This document shows, one piece after another, positions 23,346 to 33,895 of a DNA stretch of 64,000 nucleotides (the first letter of the stretch is position 1; every line of letters begins with the position of its first letter). The stretch is taken from the NCBI GenBank assembly GCA_023374045.1, contig CM041782.1, positions 183,538,925 through 183,602,924 on the forward strand, written 5' to 3'. The stretch comes from Limonium bicolor (lineage: Eukaryota > Streptophyta > Magnoliopsida > Caryophyllales > Plumbaginaceae). The translations under genes were made by a program, and so were the position numbers. The notes under the pieces were generated by a model. That model worked only from the letters and a program-made list of their open reading frames with translations. It ran no database searches and was not told the DNA's origin.

Positions 23346-26300
23346 AAGAAGTATCAGAGCGAAGTATCGCTCTGATGGTCTGAATACCGAGTTTAGGAAA
23401 ATACCGAGCTAGGGCTAAGGGTTGAGTGTTAGCGTGAGTGGTACGCTAGATAGGAACTTCCGGTGTGATCTGAATACCTACATAACCACTCCCGCCCTCT
23501 GTAAACCCGTTATAAGTTGGGGAAAAGCACGCCAGAGAGATGGAAAGACCTCTCATACTCGGGTCAACCCGATCGGGCAGTGGTAAGATAAATCTTATAA
23601 GAGAAAGAACCGGTCATGCGGTAGAAACCAAGAACTGGAAATCTTGAAGACGGTTCCTGTTTAAACGACAATAACCGTACATAATGATAGTAGATTGAAG
23701 ATCCTAACCAGAGGATGACTAAATTTGCGGCACCATGGGGCGACGTGCTTCGCAGTCATGAGAACCATGCGCAGCCAACAAGAAGGGAAACATAGCTACA
23801 CAATGGGCAGAAAAACGGTAAGCTGAGTGACAAAACTGAAGACAAAAGAGTCTGCGGACTGCAATACGTGATGATACTAACAACGGTACTGAAACCAATC
23901 AAGGAATTGTCAAGGTTGGATAAACTCCAAGCCTACAACGCCAAAGGGCGGTAATACCCAAATAACATAGTACGGACAACTATGAGAGCAATCATTAAGT
24001 TTACACTAACAGGACTACCACGTAGTTCCTAAGGATTAAACAAGCCTTAGTAACCACCATCAAGGTGTGGAAACGGGCAACGAAACAAGATACACGGTGA
24101 ACCACGAGGATCGGTAAGGCGCCTGAATTTATGACCAAAATGACAAGAACAGTGAGAAGCCGCTCAGGGAGTTGATCACTAAGGTCAGAAATGGACGGAA
24201 GGTCCAATGAAACCACCAAGTGTGGATGGAAATCAATGCCTTAACCGGTAATTGTTAACCTGAAAACCGACATACCCGCGCACTTGCCAAGGCAAGTGCA
24301 GCAACCGCAAGGCAAATTGGGAGACTTCTGACAACCAACAAGTACTTACTAAGATACCACCGTATCAGTGGAGCAGGCATAGGACCACAATCCTAAGATT
24401 TGAGACAACGAAACCCTGGAAAAGCCTAACGGCCTGACCATCACATTACGAACATACCAGTCAGCGAGAAGCTGGACTTGGTCAAAACCTTAGACATGGC
24501 AGCGCCATGGAGATTTTCCTTCAAACTCAAGATTTCTATTTCAAAACCCAGGATTTTTCTTTCAAAACTACAAAACCTTTCTTTTAAACCTCAGATTTTT
24601 AAAACCAAACCAAAGAATCACGGTGAGTGTCATATAGTGATACAAGAGGAGTTGACGATAGAATACTTCACTTAGGCGTGTGACGAGCACTACGGGTGTA
24701 CCCAATTACGGGATGTGGGACGACCGCACTTCGAAGGAGCTTGTGGGCCTGACAGACCCTTTTGTGAGTTAGTCAGGTATGTGGTAACGTACCAATAAGG
24801 TACCCCACGTATGTATACATGTAGTGTATGAAACACGGGAAGTAGTCAGCTCCGTTCTACGGACCGTAAGTGAATTCAAACCTGAACAACTGGATACTTT
24901 GAACAATTAAAGGAACTCAGACGAACTTACAAGCTAAAGGAGTCAAGAACTCATTCTAGGAGGATGACTAAAGTGAAGAAGTGCAAGAAGCACTAGTAAT
25001 TGACTAAAGACATTGGAGATGTCTCAAGAATTTGAAACAACAGCATGTGATAGCCGGAATGGATACCCGGTCTAAACACAGTAAGGCAACGCCTAACCTG
25101 AACACACCAATGTTCAAGGAACAAAGTGAGATACCCAAAGTGATCATCTAAGGTACCGGAGGATATAGATCACCTCGAAGGAAATGCCAAACCGGTTAAA
25201 ACCATAAGAAAAGTATTGTAGTCTACCCTAAGAACGGGAGACGTTATAACCCTAAATGAGACAATTTGGAATGCAGAACCGCAATGCGGAGTAAATTAAA
25301 CATTCTCATAAATGTTAGCCAAAGGTAATGGCATAACTGAGCAACACCCAGGAGCGATCCTTGAAGGGTGTAAAACAATGTCGTGATAAAGACACAAGAA
25401 TTACAAAGAACACTCGGTTAGAACACCAAAGGGATCCCATTTACCAGGGGATACCCTAAATTTGTAGATGCTACCGATCAATACCAAGATACTTAAAGGG
25501 CATCCAAGGAAGGAAGCGTGATGTATGATCCATATTATGGATCCCAGTGTTACCTCCAAACCAATCTACGGATTACGGAGAAGCAATGCTTATGAACAGC
25601 CTAAGATAAGCAGAGCTCTAGACAACGAGGCTAGTATCTGAGAAATGATTATAATACATAATTCAGTGGTTACAAAGCCCATTGTGAACTATATGAAGAG
25701 TTGCCAAGAACGGCACCAGTGAAGATGGTTAATAACCAACGAGTAAAGATACCCCTTCTTAAGGTGGTACCGCAAGGGCGGTGAACATATAAATCCCAAA
25801 GAAGAGGATACCGTCAATAAAAGTCTGAAAATATATCCCTTTCAGAACTACCAATGTAGTGAAGCTTTAGCATACAAGCATTGCCAAGCAATGTGGAAAT
25901 AAGCTATTATAGCAATTGCTGGAACCGAAGAGTAATCGGTTAAGAAGAAATACAGTATGTGCAAGGGAAGTGGAAAATCAATAACGCTCAAGGAGCTTGG
26001 AGATATAAAGAATATCATATTCTATAATCAGTCAGATAAACGGCAAACCATTGTATTAATGGTAGAGATACATGTGCGGATGCTAATGATATAGCGGATG
26101 CCATAGGAACCGAATCGTAAATAAATACAAGTAAGGTGCGCAGCAAGCGACCAATACTTGTGGATAATTCACACGATGATACGGAGTTGATGAATAAAGA
26201 TGGTAGACGGACCGAGTAACAAGGAAGTAATGATCATTCCTATTGCAATCTCACAAGAGATTTACTGCCCAGGGGTTTACGCCTCTGCACTCTGTAGGAC

Positions 26301-28009
26301 TGAGTGTTTTGGTATTGCACTTGTACAGTGATGATCTAGTGGGATAGCTAGGAAGTTGGGAAGATGACAATTGTAGTAAGAGTAGAAAGGAGACTTATGA
26401 AGGCACAAGGACCGACGCATAGAAAATTCAAGGTCGTACGAGTAAAGAACACTGGTACAAAACCAGTTTAGTGAGCATAGTTCAGAAGCCACTAGTAATA
26501 GAGGAAGCACTACAATTAAGCAGTGGCTCAACCTCAACCGACAATAAGTCGGGAGAATCAAGTGAATAATCACTCAAGTACACAATCGTATGTACATTGA
26601 TTCCAGAGAACTGGATAAGAAACCTGTAGCTCATTGAATTCGCGTACGGTAAGAGATGCCACACTTGATTAAAAAAAACCTTATTTCCAAGATAAAAAGG
26701 GATAAAAGGATAGTGTATAACACATTAAGGATAACGAGAACGGTAAGTAAACCCTAGGTTATCAGGGTCGCGCAGCAGGAGTTAGTGGGCCCAAATTCTA
26801 AAGGTTTAATACACCTAGTGAATGAATGGATAATTATCAATGCCTTGAAGCCTCTAACTCTAGAACCGAACCCGGTTAAGAGTTAAATAAACTCCGATGG
26901 AAATTCTTGGTGCAGGGACTAAACCAGTAAATTGGTTAAGACCCTTTGACCAGAATACATTGTGTAATAGACCGCTTGGAAGTTGAACCACTCCATGACG
27001 GCTGAATGCCTTCGACCTATGACCAATGTTGACACATGGTAGATTACGTGGGCGTAATCCCTTTTTAAGGGGGGTAGAGCGAAAATCGCAAAGTGCATGT
27101 TTCACGTGGTAAGGGCGTAAACTACTGTGCGCATTGCGCAAAAGAAATTGTTTTGATGATGGGTACTTATGTTACATAAACATTTGTACTCACTCATTGG
27201 GAAAACTATGATTATTTGTGAAATTTGAAGTGAAAGGAGTATTAATTGTGAGAGATTTAAGGCGAATGGAGTAGAGAAACTTCATGGGGAATGAGAACCC
27301 CGGTGGTATATGCCTATTCGAGATTAGACATACTATTCGATTTGGGATTAGACATGGTATGGATGAGTATATTTGGGAGATTTTTGAGAATAAATCGGTA
27401 CGAAACCGATGTTGAACCTAGTGGGAATCGAGTCCCCTAGGTGACTTGAGTGGATTGTATTTTCTTGTAAATGATTGGGGATAGTATGAGATATGAGCCG
27501 GTATGAAACTGGTGTGGAGATATGTATGTTTGAGGAAAATTGATGAGTATAAATCGGTATTAAACCGAAGTTGAATCTAGTGGGAATTGAGTCCCCCTAG
27601 GTGAATTGATCGATTTTATTTGGGAACGAATGGAGGATAGAAAACCGAATGGAGTTACAACACGTATTGAATTTCTAAAGTAAGTACTTGGAGACAATGA
27701 AGGATGATTGATGGACCGAGTTCCATCATTTGGAGATGCTTTACTTTGTTTTATGACTAGAATGATTAAGAAGATAGAAAATGGTAAATGATTGAAATAC
27801 CTGATTGTTTGAAATGGAAGTGCGAAGTCGAACTTGATTTACTAGTGAGCAAGGGAGATGGAACAAAAATTGGGGCGGAGAGATTGTTCATCACTGATGC
27901 TGATCACATCGGGGTTGAATGATTCTTGAGGCTCCCTGTAAGTGGTCATAAGTAATCTTGCTAGGATAAATGCAGTAAGCATGGATTGGGATTAGTGTGG
28001 CGTTATACT

Positions 28010-28270
28010 GTTACGTATGCTTGTGTTGTACTGGCATGTACACACGGTAAATTGCACTAGGATAACTATTTGGTGTTGCACCGGTATGTGCATGGCTGAC
28101 AATTGTTTTGCGTTGCACTGGTATGTGCACGGGGTAAATTGTTTTGTGATGTACGGGTGTGTACGCACGTTGCATGGTACTGGGATGTATGTTGTGTGGT
28201 GTTGGTAGGTACCCACGGTTGTCAAATTGCTTGTTAACTGATTTGGTGTGTACCAGTATGTACACACTGG
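28010..28270. repeat. Imperfect tandem repeat, about 48-bp period
   Basis: Five to six diverged units share a core close to GTTGCACTGGTATGTGCAC followed by GGTAAATTG. Cores vary between TGTAC and TGTGC. The array lies about 100 bases before the 3' polypurine tract. Open frames through it on both strands follow from the periodicity and are not likely genes. Confidence 0.55.
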
Positions 28271-28356
28271 CTGGACTGACCTTGAGCCTGTAGGGTTATA
28301 GAGAAAATGACCTCGGCAGACGATATGTCAAAACGACTAACAATAGTAGACTCACC

Positions 28357-28391
28357 AACTTTGTGGGCAAAGTTCTTTAAGGGGGGTAGAT
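28357..28391 (+). promoter_or_regulatory. Stem-loop and polypurine tract before 3' LTR
   Basis: AACTTTG-TGGG-CAAAGTT (28357-28374), a perfect 7-bp stem with a 4-base loop, is followed by CTTTAAGGGGGGTAG (28375-28389) and then the LTR at 28392. The G-run is the expected primer for plus-strand DNA synthesis. The stem-loop has a twin of different stem sequence but the same TGGG loop at 27042-27059. Confidence 0.75.
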
Positions 28392-31300
28392 TGAAATACC
28401 CCGAACTTAATTAGGGCGATTAAATTACTCTAATATGATATTAAAGGGCCTATTAGTGCCTAATGAATTTTGGTAAAAAGAATAAATCCAAAGAAAAGAG
28501 AAAACACTTAAAAAGCGAAAAACGCTGAATTGGGCGTTAAGTGACCCTAAGAGAAATACAACCTTAGGAAGGGTATTAAATTAATTTAAAAGGATTACTA
28601 ATTCCTAAATAATATATGGGAATAACTCCCGAAGAAAACGGATCCATAAGACGAATTAAAAACGCTAATAAATCTTTAGCGCACGTTTTTCGAGGAAACC
28701 CAAAAACGTGACTTTAAGTGGTCAAACGAACCCGTAAAAATTATAGTTCATCAAATAACTATAAATAAACATTAATGGGATCTTAATAGCCATTACAATT
28801 AAAGAAACGATTAAATTTCGGGAAACGGGCCCGGTTAGTGAATAGTGCTAAACCGGGTAAATAACGAGCGTTTTCTGTAAAAGACGAAAAACGCTCCAGC
28901 TTGTAACAGTTATATGGGCCGGTTTTAATATATTAAAACAGCCTCCTCACACACTAATAAGCTAGAAAGAAAAGGAAGAAAGAAAAGAAAAGCAAAAAGG
29001 GTACTAAACTACCTTTTCCCTCTCTCTCCTCCATTTCTTCTTTTTCCCTCTTCTCTTTCCTCTCTTTCTTTCTTCCTCACCGATTTCTCCTCTCTCCCTC
29101 TGGTTGCTGTCATTCTTGAACTCACCACCCACATCCATGGCTTCTCCACCTTCTCTCCCATGCTCAAGCCACATCAATGCTCCAAATCAAAAACAAAACA
29201 CATATTTGTGTTCCCCTCATCAAGATCCACACTTCTCTCTTTCCAAAATTCAAAAAGGATGAGTTTCATTTTTATGGGTTTTCCCCATTTGAAGAGAAAA
29301 GCACATCATCTTGTAGCTTGGAGTCCTCATTCTTCTAAGGTAAAAATTTCATTGAAAAACTCATGTTTGCTCTTCCTCCCTTGGTAGCCGATTTTGGCTC
29401 TCTCTCACACCTTGTTTTTCTTCTTGATTCTGAGCTTCATTTCAACCCTCCAATGGTGGAGTAATCCCCTTCTTGATTCAAGGGTGAGAACCTCTCTTAA
29501 AAGGCCCAAAAAGGTAAACCATAACTTGTGTTCTAAGCCCTTTTATTGAATTAAGATTTCCTAAGGGTTTAGATAATTAATTGAATGTATTTTGTGTTTC
29601 TTGAATGTTGGGATGGAGTTTGGAAACTCCATTCCCTCTTGACCGATTTTGAGAAGATGAAAGCAAGAGGAGAATTAAAAGAGAACTTGTGAATTAAGGT
29701 AAGAAATCTACCTTGAAGCTTGTTTTAATTGCTTTAGAAATTGGGATGGGTTAAATTAAAATAATGAACCCAAACTATGTGAATTAATGTGGTTGATTGA
29801 ATTTGAGGGTGATTGTGAACTTGTATTGATTTAAGGCCTAAGTGCCATTGAATTTGAGATTTGGGCTATATTGTTGTTTGAAGAGATGTTGATGAGCTTT
29901 GAATTGATATTGTGTGCTGGTAGGACCCTTGTAAGGGTGTGGCTAGAGTAGGAATGAAATTGGTGAGAGTTGATGATTTGGGAAATGTAAGGTTATGAGG
30001 AGGTTATGACGAAATTTTAGTAGAAAAACAAGTGTTGTAAGATGACTTAATGAGATGGGAGAACCTAGGTGTTTGTAGTGTTGGGAGGAGAGGATTGATA
30101 GCCTTGAAATGGTATTTAGAGAACTAGGGGTGTAAAAATCTGTAGCAACATGGCTAAGAGAACCTTAGAAATTCTAGGAATGAGTTAGTGTGCAAGACTT
30201 TGGAAACAAGAGGTGTACTTGGGTTTTGAAATGGTATATGTGTGGGAATGAATTGGAATGATCATTGATGCATTTGATGAGGTTGGTAGGATGTATAAAC
30301 TAGCAAGAAGAAGTTAGAAATGCATAAGAGTGCAAAATGCAAAATGTGAGAAATTGAATTTGGGGATTTGAGCAAGAATTGGGTAGTGGATCTAACCAAA
30401 GATTTTGGTGGTTTAAGGAGTGTTTTGAGGTGTTTAATTATGTAGAAAACTTGTGGAAAGATTAGGGAAAGTTTGAGGGTGGTTTAAGGGTTGATTTGGG
30501 GTTGAAAAATGACCTTAATAGCAGTTTATAGCAGGGTCCGGGACTTAGGATATGTACCAAGTCCCGGACCGCATCAGAAAAACATGTCGAGAGCAAATGC
30601 AGGAATTGGTCCGGGACTTAAGTCCAGGACCAAGTCCCGGATCAGGGTATGAATTATGGCCGAGAGTTAGCAGCAGTATTGGTCTGGGACCTAGGGTCCG
30701 AACCAGGTCCCGGACCACCCCCAGAATTTAACAGAGAGTGTTTTTTTAAGGGTTCTAAACATGGGGGGATTGAATGGTATTGGTTTTAGGGGATGTTTAG
30801 GAGTTATTTGGTGACTTATAAAGGTCCTAAGAAGTATAAACAAGTGTTGGAAGTGAGTGAGTAAGTTAAGGAATTAAGTACACTAAGTTAAACCGAAATA
30901 ACGGGATAACGGGGTAAGTATGGGAGTAGCAACAGTGCACCTACCGTAATGTTTAAATATTAATTGAACCATTTGACATGTAATTAGTGGTTCAAGATTA
31001 AGACACGAGGAACGAGTGTGAACCAAGGAACGTGAGAACATCCGGTAAAGTTAACCCCGGTGAAAGGTATGATTTCCTCATGCTCTGTATCCTAACTTGG
31101 TTACCCCGATTTATGTGCTTGTTTGATTGTGTGATCACCTAACAAGATATATGCACGAATCGGATTGTGTGCACTTAATAGTGCTTGTATTGTATTGCTG
31201 TTTGCTGGATTGAATTTAAACCAAGTTTGTATAATTCATGAAATGGATGAATGATGAATGAGTCGCTTGTATGGGATTATATATCGTAGTGCGACCCATA

Positions 31301-32841
31301 GTTGAGTCTTGATTGTTTAGAGACTCGAAGAAAGAGTCATGATGCGAAATAACGAAAACGAGGTAACCCACGATAACCATCTATTAACGGACAACGATAA
31401 ATCAAACTTATAACTTACTCGAAATGAGAACAAGCGACACATAAGGCTAGAGAACATCCTTAATAACAATAGTCAACCTCCTATGCATGGATGAGACTCA
31501 ATGTTAGAAAATGAACATAATTCCTAAGTAATGGAAGTGTAGGGGCGACCCGTAAATCGGCGGATACAACGAGATAGGAAAATCTCCTAAGTTGTATGAT
31601 AGCATCGAGGGAGATGCGGCTGACTGATGAATATATATACATGTACTTATATATGAGTATCTATTATTACTAACCCGAGAGTTGGGTTAGAGGGATTGTG
31701 AGTCACGCGTGCAAGGAAGAGGAAGCAACAGAGCGTATGTTTCCGAATCCGTGGTCGAACTCCCTTGTTACCGGGCCGTGTGCCATAGTGGTGCCCTGCG
31801 GGGCCGTGTGCCACATAGTGGTGCCCGACTGGAGTAAGACCGGCAGAGCTTACCCGTTTAAAGAGGTAGCTGGGTATTATGGGATAGGAATAGGGAACAT
31901 GAGAGAATGTTTCTAATCCTGTATTAAGATTATAAAAGCCCGGTGGTGAGACCTATATATGTCTATGCTCGGAGGCCTTTGAGGCTTAACTTAAAATTAT
32001 TTAAGAGTAGAATAATTAAGAAACTAGATCGGGACCGAGGGTGTCTAATGATCTAGGAGTCAAGTAAACTACCGGTAGGGGCGGAAGGTTGGTAAATGAC
32101 AAGAACGAAACTCCCTTGAGATATGGTCACTCAAGGTTTAAGAAGAAGGTAAATGAATTTATCGAGCTGGACGTGATATCTGTGTGGATTGTATTCCTGG
32201 ATTGAATGTTGAACTTGATTGTGAATGTATATATAATGTATGTTGTATGCTTTGTTGTGATAAAATGAACCGCATGCTCTCGACCAATTAGTCGGCGTAC
32301 CCTTGCTAGTACGCGGGGTATGCGGAAGTCATATTCAGCGTAAGCTGACCCCCTAGGGGGAACGTTTTTAGTGTGCAGGTACCCGAAGTGAATATGAACA
32401 CTGTAAGAGACTGACAGCTAAGCCAGACACCGTTCGAGAGTAGGACGGGGTTGTTATTGATATGGGTAGTTGTTAAAGCAATTGTATTTGTATATTGTGG
32501 GATGTAAGACCAAAAAGGGTCATGGATACACTCGGGAAATTGTAGATACTCGGTATAGTTTGAATGGAGATGGTATTTGTATAAATTGGATTTGAAGGTT
32601 GTATTTGATTTCTGAATTGGTTAAGTATCGAAGTAGCGTTTGCATTAGGGTACTCGGTAAAAGACCCATCAGACCGATATTGTATTTGTTGTAGTATTTG
32701 TGTTTGGATTGGCCTTGTTAGTCACGTAGGTGACTAGCGGCATTGTATCACCCCCGGTTGTAGTTATTGTTCCGCTGCATTATGGTTGGTAATTGAGACG
32801 GGTTAGGAGATAATGGTGTGATTACCGGTAGGGGTGTTACA
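28392..32841 (+). repeat. 3' LTR of LARD-like element (4450 bp)
   Basis: Collinear with the 5' LTR throughout: pyrimidine tract at 29015-29100, hairpin cluster at 30535-30716, GGCCGTGTGCCACATAGTGG repeat at 31774-31830, TCTCGACCAATTAGTCGG box near 32279, and end GGTGTTACA at 32841. It shows many substitutions and small indels relative to 18809-23345. Confidence 0.75.
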
Positions 32842-33175
32842 CAAGTTGTTGTCTCAATATTATAGTGTAGCATGCATGCTCCATGCTCTCCGTTCTGTCT
32901 TATTATTATTGTAGCTCAAAATATAGAGTCTTTGGTTGAGTGATGACTTGCTTAACTACTCCAAGTTATTCAATTTGATAACTGATAAGTGGTGTACCAT
33001 TCCCTTCAGAAAGATAAAAATAACATAAAAAGGAACGAGGTGAGCGACATTTTTTTTAAGTAAAAGACCAACTTGTATAGTATTATATTATATGAAAAAG
33101 ATTACATGCAAGTGGACAATTGTACACGAAGTACACGTATATATTAAGATGTGTCCTAAAAGTAAGAAAACTTAC
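32842..33175. other. Short stretch between LARD-like element and truncated gene
   Basis: No coding or repeat signal recognised. On the minus strand it follows the GTAAG donor of the small exon at 33176-33265, so it is probably the remaining part of that gene's first intron, ended by the LTR boundary at 32841. Confidence 0.4.
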
Positions 33176-33690
33176 ATGAAAAGCTTCATCATCAAAGTGA
33201 GCATCCACCATGGCCAGCCCTAGCACCGCCACCACCATCACCGCCAGCTGCGGCTTTTCAAACATGGTGGATCTATTACATGCGATCAACAGTAATCGGC
33301 TAGCAAAGTCGAGTGGGATCCAACGGCTCAACCGAGCTCGGATAAGTCTTTGCTGCACATGCAACAACATAACCGGTGGAAAAAGAAAAACCTAGAAATC
33401 AACCCCAACCCAAAGCTTACAAGACACAAAAACTCAAAAACAAGCTGGATGAAAACTATAAAACTTCTCTCACTAGAGAAGAAGCTAAGAAACAAAGCAG
33501 AACAACATAGTAAGATAAAAACTAGTCCATATATAGATGCACTAGTACTAAGCAAAAGAGAACGAGAAAAGAGGAGGGAGAAGAAGAAAAGGTGAAAAAA
33601 GGAAGAAGAGAAGAAGGGGAATGAGGAGGAGAGAGGAGAGGGTGTTTTCTCTCTCTATGTCTACATTGCTCCTTTTTTTTATAAGGAACA
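33176..33690 (-). pseudogene. 5' end of a gene for a secreted protein, truncated
   Basis: On the minus strand a TATA-like CTTATAAAAAAA (about 33685) precedes a long pyrimidine-rich leader. An ATG in good context (ACCATG, 33265-33263) opens a 30-codon exon ending at a GTAAGT donor (33175). The exon reads MFEKPQLAVMVVAVLGLAM and then VDAHFDDEAFH. It has a short N-terminal part, a hydrophobic core, and a likely cleavage after VDA, which is a classic signal peptide. No following exon is found before the LTR end at 32841, 335 bases further on. I do not recognise the family. A plus-strand frame over the same bases (33210-33395) is less plausible. Confidence 0.4.
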
Positions 33691-33880
33691 TATAAAGTGG
33701 TGAGCGATATTGACTTACCAGGGTTGCTATTATAAGAATAGTAGGCGGGATGTGCGAGATTGACTTAGCGCGTGGGTGCAATTAGGAAACACATAAACCC
33801 GCTTCAATCGTAACTCCCTTATTTCTCCGATCTTGTTCATGACCTAAGCCATCCAAGTTTTGGATCTAAAATTTGTATCC
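33266..33880. other. Leader and upstream region of truncated gene
   Basis: The minus strand carries pyrimidine-rich untranslated-leader-like sequence (33280-33660), a TATA-like box near 33685, and about 200 bases of unremarkable upstream sequence. No other gene is seen. Confidence 0.35.
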
Positions 33881-33895
33881 ATATTTATCTGTAAT

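Larger units (their letters stand above)
23346..28391 (+). mobile_element. Non-coding interior of LARD-like element
   Basis: A primer-site remnant AAGTATCAGAGC (23349-23360; expected TGGTATCAGAGC) starts the interior. No gag, protease, reverse transcriptase or integrase motif is visible in any frame, and all frames are short. Other marks are a hairpin with G-run at 27042-27074, two copies of a GAATTGAGTCCCC-type module near 27385-27450 and 27545-27612, an imperfect tandem repeat at 28010-28270, and the terminal hairpin with polypurine tract at 28357-28386. Either it never coded, as in LARDs, or it is fully eroded. Confidence 0.6.
18809..32841 (+). mobile_element. Large LARD-like retroelement with 4.5-kb LTRs
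   Basis: Two LTRs (18809-23345 and 28392-32841), both running from TGAAATACCC to GGGGTGTTACA, frame a 5-kb interior with a degenerate Met-tRNA primer site and a clear polypurine tract but no reading frame above about 100 codons. Large retrotransposon derivatives (LARDs) of this proportion are known from cereals. Five bases before (GTGTC) and after (CAAGT) do not match, so no target duplication frames it. The LTRs differ clearly in several stretches (for example 20340-20700 against 29920-30300), so it is older than the 10876-18386 element. It needs enzymes from other elements. Confidence 0.7.

Noticed and set aside
18804..32846. Target duplication for the LARD-like element
   Set aside because: GTGTC and CAAGT differ, and shifting the ends by one or two bases does not produce a match.
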